A stretch of 39,288 nt of DNA from Candidatus Muiribacterium halophilum (GCA_023228995.1 JALOAD010000031.1:1-39288); one strand, 5' to 3'; shown: positions 8,801 to 18,653, counted from the first letter of the stretch. The notes: a model not told the origin generated them from the sequence alone. Translations and numbers: made by a program.

Positions 8801-11800
8801 TTAAACCTGAAAAAATTGAATATCATCTTGAACTTGCTGAAAATTATGCTAAAATCGAGAATTTTAATGAGTCAATTAGACAATATATGCTTGTTTTTGA
8901 AATTGAACCTAAAAATATTGAAGCTCTTTATAAAACTGGGATAATATACAAAAAACAAGGTGAATTTGATAGAAGTATTGAATTTTTATTAAAAACACTT
9001 GATATAAGACCATCTCATGTAAAAGCTCAGTATGAACTTGGTAAGATTTATATAACTAAAGGAAGAGTTGATAAAGCTATAGGATGCTTTAGAAAAGTCC
9101 TCAATGGCGAAGAACATCATCAAGGTGCATTATTTGAACTTGGAAGAGCTTATAAGAGTCAGGGTATGATAGATGAAGCTGTGAAACAATTTGAAAAATT
9201 ATCTTCAGATGATGATTATTCAATTAAAGCTTATGATGAATTAGGTTCTCTGTATGTTTCAATAGATGAAAGAGCAAAAGCTGTAAAAGCTTTTGAATTT
9301 GTTGTAGAATATGAACCTGATAATTCTAGAGCTCATTTTGAACTTGGTAAACTTTATTATGAAAAATATGATTATGAAAAAGCAATAGATGAATTTAGAA
9401 AAGCTTTAGAAACTGAATTTCAGAATCCTATTATTCATTTTGAACTTGGAGAAGTATATTATAATCTTCAGAGAGAAGAAGAAGCTTTAGAACAATATAA
9501 TATTGCAATATCAATTGAGAAAGGCTATGTTGAGGCTTATCAAAGACTTGGAAGTATATATCTTTCAAGAAATGATCTTGAAAATGCAGAAGAAAATCTT
9601 AAAAAAGCACTTGATATTGATGCTGATAATGAAGAAGTTTTGTTTGAACTTGGTCAAATATATGAAAAAAATGGAAAAACAGAAGAAGCTATTGATTGTT
9701 TTGAATCTTCATTAAGACTTAAACCTGATTTTATAAATGTTATTTATAAACTTGTTGGTCAATATAAAAAAGCTGGAAAGTATAATATGATCATTGAAAT
9801 GCTTGAAAAATCAATTATCAGAAATTCACATAATTCACTTTTTGCCTATGAGCTTGGTATTGCTTATAGAGAAATTGGAAAAATAGAACTTTCTATGCAA
9901 TATCTTAAAAAGACTTTATCTTTAAATCCTGAATTTGTTGATGCTATTTATGCTCTTGCAGGAATTCAGGCGAAAATGAAAAACTATACAGAAGCTATAA
10001 CAACCTACAGAAAAGCTATAGATATATTTCCTAATAATGTTAAAGCTCATTTTGAACTTGGTAAACTTTATATGAATAAATATCTTATAAATGAAGCTAT
10101 TGAAGAGTATAGAAAAGTTATTTCACTTGATCATGGTTTTAGAGAAGCTTATACAGAACTTGGGGAAATTTTTATTGCAAATGGTCTTTTAGAAGAAGCA
10201 TTACAAAATTATAAACAAGCTGTTGAACTTTCTCCTGAAGAGAGTAATATTCATTATAGACTAGGTACAATATACGATAAGCTTGGATATAACGATGATG
10301 CAAGATTCCATTTTGAAGAAGCAAATAGACTTGATCCTGAAAATGCTGAAATTTATTTTAGACTTGCTGTTGAAAATGAAAACAATGGTGAACTTGAACA
10401 AGCTGTTGGAAATTTTGAAAAAGCTTTAGAATTTGATTCTACTTATTTTGAAGTGTATAAAAGGCTTGCTGGAATTTATGATAAACTTCAAAAATATCCA
10501 AAAGTTGTAGAAAACATAGGTCATTTTATTGAAAATAAAAAAGATGATCAGTATGCATGGTTTCTTGCAGGAAAAGCTAGGTATTTTCTTGGAGATTATC
10601 TTAAAGCTGAAACTGATCTTAAACGTTGTATAAGTATAAATGATGAATTTAGAGAAGCAATATGGTATTTAGCACTTGTTCTTATAAATAGTAAAAATTT
10701 TGAAGAAGCTGTTGAAAATCTTGCTCTTCTTAAAAATACTGAATTTGATACAAGTAAACTTCATTATAATTTCGGTCTTGCTCTTATTCTTCATCAGAAA
10801 TTTGATGAAGGTATAAAATATCTTAAAAAAGCCGCTGAAATGGAAGATTATAAAAAAGAAATAGTTCTTGATATATTAAAAATATATAGAGAAAATAATC
10901 TTAATGTTGAAGCATTAAACTTTATTAATGAAACATCTGAAAAACATGCTGATTTTGTAGAATTATTTCTTGAAAGAGGAAGAGTTTATTATGCAGAAGG
11001 TAGAATTGATGATGCATTTGAAGAATATAAGAAAGTAAAGGATAAATTCCCACAATCACCTGAAATACATGTTGAAATGGCAGATCTTTATCTTAAAAAA
11101 GAAAAATATATGGAAGCTCTTAATGAACTTCATAAAGCTGAAAATATTGATTCTGAAAATGCTAAAGTTCAAAATATGTTTGCTGAAATTTATTTTCAGA
11201 GAAAACAATATCTTAGAGCTATTGAAAAGTTTGAAAAAGTTCTTGAACTTGATCCAACAAAAGTTGAAATTTATAAAAATCTTGGAAAGATATATTCTGA
11301 TCAAAATGAACTTATTAAAGCTGGTGATTATTTTGAAAAATATCTTGAATTCAAACCAAGAGATATTGAGGTAATGAGCAAACTTGCTATTATATATGAA
11401 GAAGAAGGCAATTATACTGAATTAGGCAATGTTTATAGACAAATAATAGAGCTTGATCCTGAAAACACAAAAGCATTAAAAGGATTATTTATTTATTATA
11501 TTAAAACAGAAAACGAGCCTAAAGCTTCTGAAATGTTTGAAAGTCTGCTTGAAAAAGAAATTGAAGGAGATATACTTAAAAAGTATGCTGAACTTCTTGA
11601 AAGAGAAGGAAATACAGAAAAAGCTATACTTGCTTACGAAAAAATACTAAAAAACGAAGAAAATGAGGATATAATTGAAAAACTTGCAAGATTTAATCTT
11701 GAAAATAATATTCTTGATAAAGCATTTGATTATTATAAAATTCTGCTTAATAAATCTTCTGGTAAAAAGAAAGATGATATTCAGCTTAAGATTGCTATAA

Positions 11801-14800
11801 TATTTGAAAAACAAGATATGCTTGACCAAGCTCTTGATATTTATGAAAAAGTTCTTTCAAGAGATCCTGATAATAGAGATATTCATTATAAAGTTGCATT
11901 TATCAATAAAGAAATAGATAATTTTAAAAAAGCTAAAGAACATTATATAAAAGCTCTTAAACTTGGTCTTAACAGTGCTGATATATATTTTGGAATGGGT
12001 CAAATATACTATAGTGAGGATAATCTTTTAGAATCACTTACTTATTTTGAAAAAGCGAGAGAAATGGAACCTTTATATCCTGAATTATCTAATATGCTTG
12101 GAAAAATATATGTAGAAAAAAACATGTATAAAAAAGGAATAAAAGTATTTGAAGAAATTGTAAAAAATCCAAAAAGCACAGTTGAAGATTATCTTGCTTT
12201 AGCTTCAATGTATCATAATACAAAAGATTTTGATAAAGCTATAAGTATTTTGAAGACAGCTCTTAATCTTGATACTGAAAATCTTGGTATTTATATACTT
12301 ATGGGAAAAGTTTACAGAGATAATGGTAAATTTGAACAAGCTATAAAACTTTTTGAAAAAGTGACAGAAATAGCTCCGCTTAGATATGAGGCAAGAATTG
12401 AAGGAGCTAAAACATTGGCTGAACAAAATAAAAATGATGAAGCTTTAACTATGCTAAGAGATGTTATTCAGTCAGATCCTTCAAACTCTGAGGCTAGAGT
12501 CGAGATGGGTAAAATTTATAAAAAAAGCGGTATGATTGATAAAGCTGTACTTGAATATAAGCAGGTTCTTGAAGTTGAACCAGATAATTATACTGGTCAT
12601 ATTGAACTTGGGAAATTATACTATAGTATTGGTAAATCCTATAAAGATGAAGTAATGATTAGTAATGCTATAAATGAGTTTTCACAGGCTAAAAAATCTG
12701 ATGGTTCTAAAGCTTCTGCATTTTACAATCTTGCTGTTGTATTTAGAGAAAGAAATATGCAATCTGAAGCTTTAAATGAAATTAAAAAAGCTATTGAAAT
12801 AGAGCCTGATAATCCAGAAGTCCTTCAAATTTATAAACAGTTTACTCAATCAGAACAAAAGAAAGAAATTGAAGCTAAACTTAGTCAAGCTGAAGTTTAT
12901 TTTGAAAGAGGAATGGCTGAAAATGCTGTTAAGGAATATGAAGAAATTATTCAATCAAACTCTGATGATTATAGACCTTATTATAAACTAGCAGAAATTT
13001 ATAATAATAGATCTGAATTTGAAAAAGCTGAGAAGTTTTATAAAAGTTCATTAGAAAAAAATCCAGCTTGGACAGATTCACATTTTAAACTAGGTCTTAT
13101 TTATTATGAAAGAAATGATTTAGATAAAGCTTTAGCAGAATTCAATGAACTTATTGGAAAAGATTATACAAATGCTGACGCTCATTATAATGCTGGTAAT
13201 ATATATTGGCTTAAAGGTGAGATAGAACAAGCTGTTGAAGAGTTGAGAACAGTTATAACTATGGATGAATCGCATGTTGAAGCTTTTTCAAGATTAGGAG
13301 ATATTCTTGAAGCAAAACAAGAATATGCAGAAGCAAGAACAATTTATGATAAACTTCTGAATCTTCAACCTAATAATGAACAGGCTAAAAGTTTCTTTGA
13401 TAGAATGGTTAGAGAAGAAAACAATAGAGAAATACAGGATCATCTTAAAGCAGCTCATGAGCATGAAGCAAACGGAGATCTTGAAAATGCAATGCTTAAA
13501 TATCAGTCTATTATAGAGATAAATCCTAGTTATGTTGAGGCTAGATACAGACTTGGGAAAATTTATGAAATACAGGAAATTTATTCTAAAGCATTTTTTG
13601 AATACGAAAGATGTCTTGAAATAGATGAAGAAAAGAATTTTAAAGAAGTTAATCTTAAAGCTGGAATTTTAGCTTATAAACTTTCTGATTATCAGAAATC
13701 AGTTCTTTATCTTGAAGAAGCACAAAAATATTATCCTAATAATATTGAGCTTAAGATGAGACTTATTGAAAGTTATAGAGAATTAGCATTTAAAGAAGAA
13801 ATGAAACCTGAAGCTATCAATGCATTAGTTGCTCAATACAAGAAAAAATCTGAAAATAATGCAAGCAATGCTTTATCAAGGTTTGAATATGGATATCTTC
13901 TTTCTGTATTACCAGAAAATGCATTTAGTGAAACCAATGCAAAAGAAAAATCTATGGCTGAGATTGAAAAAGCTTGTTCTCTTGAACCTGATAATCTTGT
14001 TTATAAGAGTGTTCTTGCTGGAGTTTATAGTGTAGCTGGACTTTTTGATAAATCAATAGCTGTTTATGAAATAATAATAAGTCAAGAAGAAGATAATGTT
14101 GAGGCAAGACACAAATTAGCTGAATTATATGTGAATATGAGAGAGCATAGAAAAGCTTCAGAACAGCTTAAAGCAGTTCTTGATTATGATAGTTATGATG
14201 GAAAAGCAGCAATTGGTTATATTGATGCAATTTACAATGATTATAATGAAGCTGATGAAAAAGAGAGAAAATTTTATGAATTAAAAAATAAGTTTAAAGA
14301 TGAAGCTGAAAGAAAAGCAAAAGATCCTATGGCTTATTTTATAATGGGTTATGCTTATATGACTTTGATTCCAACTCTTTCAATGACACAGGATGATAAG
14401 GTTTCGGCAGTATCAGCTTTTAAGATGGCAATTTCTATTGATCCTGATTTTGCATGGAGTTATTTTGCAATGAGACGACTTTATGATAGAGAAGGATTAA
14501 ATTCAGAAGAACCTGATTATAATGCTGCAATTGAGATTTCAAAAAGAGCACTTGAGAGAAATCCTAATATGGCTCAAGCTCATTTTGAACTTGCAGAAGC
14601 TTATAATGAAAATTTAAGAACAAATTTAAAAAATGATGCTATTGAAGAATATAAAAAAGCTCTAGCTCTTGACAATAATCATATTGAAGCTCATTTTAAA
14701 TTAGCTTCTCTTTATAAAACAAAAAATATGCTTCTTGATTCAATGAAAGAATACAATAGAGTTATAGAACTTTCACCAAATTCTTCTTATGCTAAAGATG

Positions 14801-14862
14801 CAAGAAGATCTCTAATATATATTGAAAAAAATATCACAAAAAGGAATATACAAGAAAAGTGA
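5845..14862 (+). CDS. Giant TPR-repeat protein (3005 residues) with N-terminal cysteine cluster
   Basis: After a ~65-residue head and a charged linker, nearly the whole chain is made of ~34-residue tetratricopeptide repeats of the pattern A-x-FELGKLYYEK-x(2)-YEKAIDEFRKALE. From length alone I estimate about 80 of them. They are interrupted only by short irregular stretches near residues 350-480 and 2600-2900. No signal peptide, membrane segment or enzymatic domain is visible, so it should be a cytosolic scaffold. The head holds four cysteines (Cys5, 20, 25, 35) in the arrangement C-x14-C-x4-C-x9-C, which could bind zinc or an iron-sulphur cluster. The start is supported by GGAGGG eight bases upstream. 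Its stop overlaps the GTG of rimO. TPR arrays bind other proteins; the partner is unknown. The repeats are diverged in DNA, so this is not a recent tandem expansion. Confidence 0.85.
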   Translation: MLLSCPFLGANSSGEKIDYCIKERCQFYDRKSQNCVIATIGEASLRYLTSSKMITLEKELEREESSSKNLDKNEKKEKYSIYLSKAYRLFKLRMFADCELELRRAIVYNKKGFDAYNLLGKVCIELNKTDEAVISFKEALKIRKEAQVVKNLIEQYEALYSEFPEKDKFYREIIERFGEEVEGAKSEVSYYAIACCYFIFKFSNISDDSRFELCYSNLQKSVEIKKNFSESYFLMFELNKQYNILKDDEVIDYMIKAKDYDKENPLSYLYLSRAYLEHGNSYDSEKVLENIKKAVKLDEDNWEILYHYGKIMESYQFFPKAVNQYIKALEICPFNVKVLERLARVYEISNLYDKTITVYNELIERDCTNEKYLSKLGELSLLRLDYEQALKHYSGLLELFPFNGEYYKNYYICIKNTTSKDEWENILSEIKKETELETYNYIKFVHLGYSSMILTDDHTKEPELSNIIDTFKRIISIEPDFVYAYWVLASLYIDAQKNNEAYEMIEKIKKLNIEEAYIYDNLSDVLFRLSETQNAVEFLEKAINIDPECKTAYKKLMNIHDIDSEADKLEDIARKVIKIYPNEFEAYYYLGRISHKDNDDEKAMDYLRKAVEINPVSEKSNFLLARIYEENTMFDLAKSYYKKTVEINSDNCSALYSLGKLYKKDKDNDKAEVYLKKSIEKNHENANAYIELARLYSDRDSLGLAANMYEKAISYQEDIWIRFELSEVFIKVRKYDSAIKTLKVILEKDSENIKARLRLGEVYAEMNLLESAQEEFKKIIDLDRRNVEAHMALADVYTKNNLIGASIVEYRKSLEIDPCNINARIKLAEIYQYQKSYSEAIREYEEILKNDKEHVESLYRLGELYYAQNKIDEAIKFFLSVIKLDSSHIISYKRLGDIYSSQQNYHEAIAKYEKVIEMEPSELDAYYKVGYCYFELENFIKSEENLKKVIKFDENYDEAFFYLGKISSINEEYQEAVDFIKKASILKPEKIEYHLELAENYAKIENFNESIRQYMLVFEIEPKNIEALYKTGIIYKKQGEFDRSIEFLLKTLDIRPSHVKAQYELGKIYITKGRVDKAIGCFRKVLNGEEHHQGALFELGRAYKSQGMIDEAVKQFEKLSSDDDYSIKAYDELGSLYVSIDERAKAVKAFEFVVEYEPDNSRAHFELGKLYYEKYDYEKAIDEFRKALETEFQNPIIHFELGEVYYNLQREEEALEQYNIAISIEKGYVEAYQRLGSIYLSRNDLENAEENLKKALDIDADNEEVLFELGQIYEKNGKTEEAIDCFESSLRLKPDFINVIYKLVGQYKKAGKYNMIIEMLEKSIIRNSHNSLFAYELGIAYREIGKIELSMQYLKKTLSLNPEFVDAIYALAGIQAKMKNYTEAITTYRKAIDIFPNNVKAHFELGKLYMNKYLINEAIEEYRKVISLDHGFREAYTELGEIFIANGLLEEALQNYKQAVELSPEESNIHYRLGTIYDKLGYNDDARFHFEEANRLDPENAEIYFRLAVENENNGELEQAVGNFEKALEFDSTYFEVYKRLAGIYDKLQKYPKVVENIGHFIENKKDDQYAWFLAGKARYFLGDYLKAETDLKRCISINDEFREAIWYLALVLINSKNFEEAVENLALLKNTEFDTSKLHYNFGLALILHQKFDEGIKYLKKAAEMEDYKKEIVLDILKIYRENNLNVEALNFINETSEKHADFVELFLERGRVYYAEGRIDDAFEEYKKVKDKFPQSPEIHVEMADLYLKKEKYMEALNELHKAENIDSENAKVQNMFAEIYFQRKQYLRAIEKFEKVLELDPTKVEIYKNLGKIYSDQNELIKAGDYFEKYLEFKPRDIEVMSKLAIIYEEEGNYTELGNVYRQIIELDPENTKALKGLFIYYIKTENEPKASEMFESLLEKEIEGDILKKYAELLEREGNTEKAILAYEKILKNEENEDIIEKLARFNLENNILDKAFDYYKILLNKSSGKKKDDIQLKIAIIFEKQDMLDQALDIYEKVLSRDPDNRDIHYKVAFINKEIDNFKKAKEHYIKALKLGLNSADIYFGMGQIYYSEDNLLESLTYFEKAREMEPLYPELSNMLGKIYVEKNMYKKGIKVFEEIVKNPKSTVEDYLALASMYHNTKDFDKAISILKTALNLDTENLGIYILMGKVYRDNGKFEQAIKLFEKVTEIAPLRYEARIEGAKTLAEQNKNDEALTMLRDVIQSDPSNSEARVEMGKIYKKSGMIDKAVLEYKQVLEVEPDNYTGHIELGKLYYSIGKSYKDEVMISNAINEFSQAKKSDGSKASAFYNLAVVFRERNMQSEALNEIKKAIEIEPDNPEVLQIYKQFTQSEQKKEIEAKLSQAEVYFERGMAENAVKEYEEIIQSNSDDYRPYYKLAEIYNNRSEFEKAEKFYKSSLEKNPAWTDSHFKLGLIYYERNDLDKALAEFNELIGKDYTNADAHYNAGNIYWLKGEIEQAVEELRTVITMDESHVEAFSRLGDILEAKQEYAEARTIYDKLLNLQPNNEQAKSFFDRMVREENNREIQDHLKAAHEHEANGDLENAMLKYQSIIEINPSYVEARYRLGKIYEIQEIYSKAFFEYERCLEIDEEKNFKEVNLKAGILAYKLSDYQKSVLYLEEAQKYYPNNIELKMRLIESYRELAFKEEMKPEAINALVAQYKKKSENNASNALSRFEYGYLLSVLPENAFSETNAKEKSMAEIEKACSLEPDNLVYKSVLAGVYSVAGLFDKSIAVYEIIISQEEDNVEARHKLAELYVNMREHRKASEQLKAVLDYDSYDGKAAIGYIDAIYNDYNEADEKERKFYELKNKFKDEAERKAKDPMAYFIMGYAYMTLIPTLSMTQDDKVSAVSAFKMAISIDPDFAWSYFAMRRLYDREGLNSEEPDYNAAIEISKRALERNPNMAQAHFELAEAYNENLRTNLKNDAIEEYKKALALDNNHIEAHFKLASLYKTKNMLLDSMKEYNRVIELSPNSSYAKDARRSLIYIEKNITKRNIQEK

Positions 14863-16178
14863 AAATATTTGTCGAAAAACTTGGATGCGGTAAAAACAAC
14901 ATAGATGCAGAATTAATTGAAAGTAAGCTTGCAGAAGAAAACTATAAAATAGTAGTTGAAGCAGAAAAAGCAGATATTATAATAGTAAATACTTGCGGTT
15001 TTATTGAAAGTGCAAAAAAAGAAGCTATAGAATATATTTTTAAATATGTTGATTTAAAAGAGAAGAAACCTAATATAAAACTTATTGTTACAGGTTGTTT
15101 TTCTCAGAGATATTCACAAGATCTCTTAAATGATATTCCTGAAATAGATGGGATTTCAGGTGTATATTCTTATGAAAATATATTAGATATAATTAAAAAA
15201 GTTAATTTAGGGAAAAGATATATAGAAAAAATTACAAAAAAACCTATAATTAAATTTATTCCTAATATCAAAAGAAATAGAGAAAATCGATTTTCTGCTG
15301 AATTGAAAATTTCAGATGGATGTAATAATTATTGTTCTTATTGTGCAATTCCTTATATTAGAGGTGAGTATAAAAGTAAAAAAATAGAAGATTGTATAAA
15401 AGAAGCAGAAGAGCTTGCAAGTTATGGAGTTTCAGAAATTATATTAGTTGGTCAAGAAACAACAAAATATGGACTTGATCTTTATTCAAAATACAGACTT
15501 TGTGAACTTATAAAAAAGATTTCAGATATTGATGGTATAAAGTGGATAAGACTTATGTATTGTAATCTCTGGGAAATAAATGATGAACTTTTAGAACTTA
15601 TGAAAGGCAAAAATAAACTTCTTCCTTACATTGATGTTCCAATTCAAAATGCAAATGATAGAATTCTTAAACTTATGAATAGAAAAGGAAATTATAAAGA
15701 AATTATTGAAAAAATAAATTATATAAAAAAATATATTCCTAAAATAACTATAAGGTCAACATTGATTACTGGGTTTCCGGGTGAAACAAAAGAAGAATTT
15801 GAACATAATGTTAAATTTCTTGAAAACGCAAGGCTTGACAGAGTTGGAGTGTTTAAATATTCTCATGAATATGGTACTAAAGCTTTTGAAATGGAAGATA
15901 ATATAAACAATGTGGAAAAAGAAAGAAGATTTGATATACTTATGAGTATTCAACAAAAAATATGTTATGAAAAAAACAGAGATTTTGTAGGAAAAGAGCT
16001 AGATGTTATTGTTGAAGGTAAAGATAATGGTTTCTTTATTGGAAGAAGTTACAGAGATGCACCTGAAATAGATGGATTTGTAATAATAAGCAGTGATAAA
16101 AAAATACAAAATGGTGATTTTGTAAAAGTAAATATAAAAGATTTTACAGAGTATGATTTAATAGGAGAATTGGTTTGA
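14859..16178 (+). CDS. rimO: Ribosomal protein S12 methylthiotransferase RimO
   Basis: 439 residues, the normal length. This radical SAM enzyme methylthiolates the beta-carbon of the conserved aspartate of ribosomal protein S12. The N-terminal UPF0004 domain has its three cluster ligands (KLGCGKN Cys10, NTCGF Cys46, TGC Cys80). The radical SAM triad is Cys155, Cys159, Cys162 (SDGCNNYCSYCAIP). A TRAM domain closes the protein, and the RSYRDAPEIDG segment is characteristic of RimO rather than MiaB or MtaB. The start is GTG, overlapping the stop of the giant TPR gene by four bases, so translation is probably coupled. Its own end overlaps pgsA. Confidence 0.92.
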   Translation: MKIFVEKLGCGKNNIDAELIESKLAEENYKIVVEAEKADIIIVNTCGFIESAKKEAIEYIFKYVDLKEKKPNIKLIVTGCFSQRYSQDLLNDIPEIDGISGVYSYENILDIIKKVNLGKRYIEKITKKPIIKFIPNIKRNRENRFSAELKISDGCNNYCSYCAIPYIRGEYKSKKIEDCIKEAEELASYGVSEIILVGQETTKYGLDLYSKYRLCELIKKISDIDGIKWIRLMYCNLWEINDELLELMKGKNKLLPYIDVPIQNANDRILKLMNRKGNYKEIIEKINYIKKYIPKITIRSTLITGFPGETKEEFEHNVKFLENARLDRVGVFKYSHEYGTKAFEMEDNINNVEKERRFDILMSIQQKICYEKNRDFVGKELDVIVEGKDNGFFIGRSYRDAPEIDGFVIISSDKKIQNGDFVKVNIKDFTEYDLIGELV

Positions 16179-16783
16179 ATATAGCAGATAAATTAACCTT
16201 TTTTCGTTTAGGTATAGTTCCTTTTTTAATTTTATTTTTTGTAGTTGATACATTCGAATACGGTCTCGCTGGAGATTATCTTAAAATAATAAGCTGTATT
16301 CTTTTTATTCTTGGAGCAATAAGTGATGGTATGGATGGTTATTATGCTAGAAAATATAAATTAGTAAGTAATGCTGGTAAACTTTGGGATCCTGTTGCAG
16401 ATAAAATTCTTGTATGCTCTACTCTTATTTTACTTTCAAGCACTTCATTTATACCGTTTTATATGACTGTGATAATTGTTGCAAGAGAGCTTTTTGTTAG
16501 TGGTATAAGACTTGTTTCAATTGAAAGAGGTAAACTTATATCTGCTTCTTCTTTAGGTAAATGGAAAACTGGATTTCAGCTTGGATATATAATAACTGTA
16601 ATGGTATTTATTTCATTTGAAATTCTTATGTATAGGTTTATTCCGCAAAATTTTGAGCATATAACTGATTATTTTATAAAATATAGAGTATATATATATT
16701 ATGTTTTAGAAATTATAACATTGTATTTTACTATTGTTTCGGGTTATCATTATTATAAAAATTACAGAGAAGATAATATATGA
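16175..16783 (+). CDS. pgsA: CDP-diacylglycerol-glycerol-3-phosphate 3-phosphatidyltransferase
   Basis: 202-residue integral membrane enzyme making phosphatidylglycerol phosphate from CDP-diacylglycerol and glycerol 3-phosphate. The CDP-alcohol phosphotransferase signature is complete: Asp51, Asp54-Gly55, Ala58-Arg59, Gly68, Asp72, Asp76 (SDGMDGYYAR then AGKLWDPVAD). Several hydrophobic segments surround it. The start is TTG, with AGGAG seven bases upstream and a four-base overlap with rimO. The next gene, pgpA, acts on the product of this enzyme, so the two form a functional pair in acidic phospholipid synthesis. Confidence 0.9.
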   Translation: MNIADKLTFFRLGIVPFLILFFVVDTFEYGLAGDYLKIISCILFILGAISDGMDGYYARKYKLVSNAGKLWDPVADKILVCSTLILLSSTSFIPFYMTVIIVARELFVSGIRLVSIERGKLISASSLGKWKTGFQLGYIITVMVFISFEILMYRFIPQNFEHITDYFIKYRVYIYYVLEIITLYFTIVSGYHYYKNYREDNI

Positions 16784-17271
16784 AATTTATAAGTTATTTA
16801 ACAGGTACAGTGTTTGGGATTGGGTTTTTTCCTTATGCTCCTGGAACAATAACATCTCTTGCGACTTTGGGAGTTCTTTATTCATTCTATATTTTTGGAA
16901 ATGGAATTTCAGATTTATATTATAATGCAATTATTCTAATATTATTTTTTGTTGGAATATTATCAGGTAGTTTTATTGAGCAGGATTGTAGCAAAAAAGA
17001 TCCTAAATTTGTTGTAATAGATGAAGTTGTTGGTATGATGATAACTTTTGTTGGAATTGATTTGTTTGGTTTGACTATTAATAAAGAAGTTTTTATTGCT
17101 GGTTTTTTGTTATTTAGGTTTTTTGATATTGTAAAACCATATCCAGTTAATATACTTGAAAATGTTAGAGGTGGTCTTGGTATTATGGCAGATGATTTTG
17201 TTGCTGGATTTCTTGCTAATTGTATTTTAAAAATAGGAATATTTGTCTGGAATGTTTTTTATTTTCAATGA
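16780..17271 (+). CDS. pgpA: Phosphatidylglycerophosphatase A
   Basis: 163-residue membrane phosphatase that dephosphorylates phosphatidylglycerol phosphate, completing phosphatidylglycerol synthesis. PgpA signatures are GFFPYAPGTITS near the N-terminus, VVIDEVVGMMIT in the middle, then FRFFDIVKPYPV and GIMADDFVAG. Length fits the family. It overlaps pgsA by four bases (ATGA). Confidence 0.9.
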   Translation: MKFISYLTGTVFGIGFFPYAPGTITSLATLGVLYSFYIFGNGISDLYYNAIILILFFVGILSGSFIEQDCSKKDPKFVVIDEVVGMMITFVGIDLFGLTINKEVFIAGFLLFRFFDIVKPYPVNILENVRGGLGIMADDFVAGFLANCILKIGIFVWNVFYFQ

Positions 17272-17293
17272 TGAAAAAAATTAAGGTTATAAT

Positions 17294-17578
17294 ATGTTAG
17301 AAGTTCTTTTCACTCTTCTTATAATAAATTTAATTGTGAATATAATGCTTTTATTTGCTTATATGAGACTTAGAAGTATTATGAAAGATATGGAAATTGA
17401 AAAATATAAAAATTGTATTATTGAAATGATGAGAGTTAAATCAAAATTTGAAGAAGTTAGCACTCAGAGAATAAGAGAACTTTCAATGAAAATAAAAGAA
17501 ATACAAGAAATAGCAGAAGTTGTTGATGATAAAATATTAGAAGCTGAGGAGGCTTTAAGTGATAACTATAGATCTTAA
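17294..17578 (+). CDS. Small membrane-anchored hypothetical protein
   Basis: 94 residues with one N-terminal hydrophobic segment (about 3-23) followed by a charged, probably coiled-coil helix to the end. No family recognised. It lies 22 bases after pgpA with an AAGG site before its ATG, and overlaps the following permease gene by 20 bases. Its coding nature rests on the overlap, the ribosome site and the coherent membrane-plus-coil pattern. Confidence 0.65.
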   Translation: MLEVLFTLLIINLIVNIMLLFAYMRLRSIMKDMEIEKYKNCIIEMMRVKSKFEEVSTQRIRELSMKIKEIQEIAEVVDDKILEAEEALSDNYRS

Positions 17579-18653
17579 AAGCAAAAATTTTAAAGTATTT
17601 TTTTATATAATAGCTTTTGTTCTTTTTTCATTTCTTTTTTATATGTATTCTTCACTGATTTTTCTTTTTATGTTAGCTTATTTTATTTCATATATGTTTG
17701 AGCCAGTAATAAAATTTCTTGAAAAAAAGAAATTATCAAGACCTTATTCTGTAACTTTTGTTTGGGTTATAATTACAGGTCTTACATTGCTTGTTATATT
17801 TCCAATAATGTTTTCTTTATTACATGAAATAAGTGTTTTGCCGCCAAAATTATCAGAATACAGCAGTAGATTAACCTCTACAATAGATAATATTAGAAAA
17901 AATCTTAGTGGAGATTTAAGTTCTGGACCTGGTGGTATAATTAGTCAAAAAATTCTTCTTTTTCTTGATTATTTTAATCTTTCTGAGCAAAAAATAGTAT
18001 CATTTTTTGTTGATAATTTTAATAATTTTGTTAAGTATTCAGGCGGTTTTATTGGAAAAAATATTACAAAATTTATATCGAGTTTTGTATGGATATTTAC
18101 AGTACCTGTAATTGCTTTTTACTTTATGATGGATTTTAAAGATATAAATTTGAATTTTAATAATTTTATTTCAAGAAAAGATTATCGTGCTTTGATTATG
18201 GAAATTCAGAAAGAAATAAGTAGATTTTTTAGAGGTCAACTTATTATTTGTCTAATTATTGGTACACTTATGGGATTAGGATTTTTAATGATTGGTGTTG
18301 ATTTTCCTCATTTACTTGGAGTTATTGCAGGTTTCGCTAATTTAATACCATATTTTGGCGTTTTTGCAAGTACAGCTCTTGCTGTTGTATTTTCTATATT
18401 AAAATTTGGATTTACAGTTGAACTTTTATTTATACTTTTAAAAATTATTATTCTTGTCGTAATTGTTCAGTTTATTGATGGATTTGTTCTTTCTCCAAGA
18501 ATACTTTCAACAACACTTGAACTTTCCCCTGTTTATATTATGTTTTTTCTTTTTGCTGGTGGTCAATATGGAGGTATTCCTGGAATGTTTCTTGCTATTC
18601 CAGCATTGATTGTGGTTAAAGTTGTTTTAAAATATATGGAGATAAAATCCTAA
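17559..18653 (+). CDS. AI-2E family (PerM/TqsA-like) transporter
   Basis: 364 residues with about seven to eight membrane segments in the order typical of the AI-2E exporter family: an N-terminal hydrophobic pair, a soluble loop (about 95-150), then a membrane cluster. The family's C-terminal hallmarks are readable: FFRGQLIICL, LIPYFGVFAS, QFIDGFVLSPRI and GIPGMFLAIP. Members export autoinducer-2 or act as proton- or sodium-driven transporters; the substrate here is not deducible. The start is GTG with GAGGAGG six bases upstream. Its stop shares a base with the start of rsmE (TAATG). Confidence 0.85.
   Translation: MITIDLKSKNFKVFFYIIAFVLFSFLFYMYSSLIFLFMLAYFISYMFEPVIKFLEKKKLSRPYSVTFVWVIITGLTLLVIFPIMFSLLHEISVLPPKLSEYSSRLTSTIDNIRKNLSGDLSSGPGGIISQKILLFLDYFNLSEQKIVSFFVDNFNNFVKYSGGFIGKNITKFISSFVWIFTVPVIAFYFMMDFKDINLNFNNFISRKDYRALIMEIQKEISRFFRGQLIICLIIGTLMGLGFLMIGVDFPHLLGVIAGFANLIPYFGVFASTALAVVFSILKFGFTVELLFILLKIIILVVIVQFIDGFVLSPRILSTTLELSPVYIMFFLFAGGQYGGIPGMFLAIPALIVVKVVLKYMEIKS

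Noticed and set aside
5845-14862. CRISPR or DNA tandem array within the 9-kb repeat gene
   Set aside because: The periodicity is at protein level (~34 residues) with diverged DNA and one continuous frame; there are no identical direct repeats with spacers.
5845-14862. Reverse-strand and out-of-frame small open frames across the giant gene and elsewhere
   Set aside because: They lie wholly inside well-supported genes, lack ribosome sites and encode low-complexity Ile/Phe/Lys-rich sequence expected from AT-rich shadow frames.
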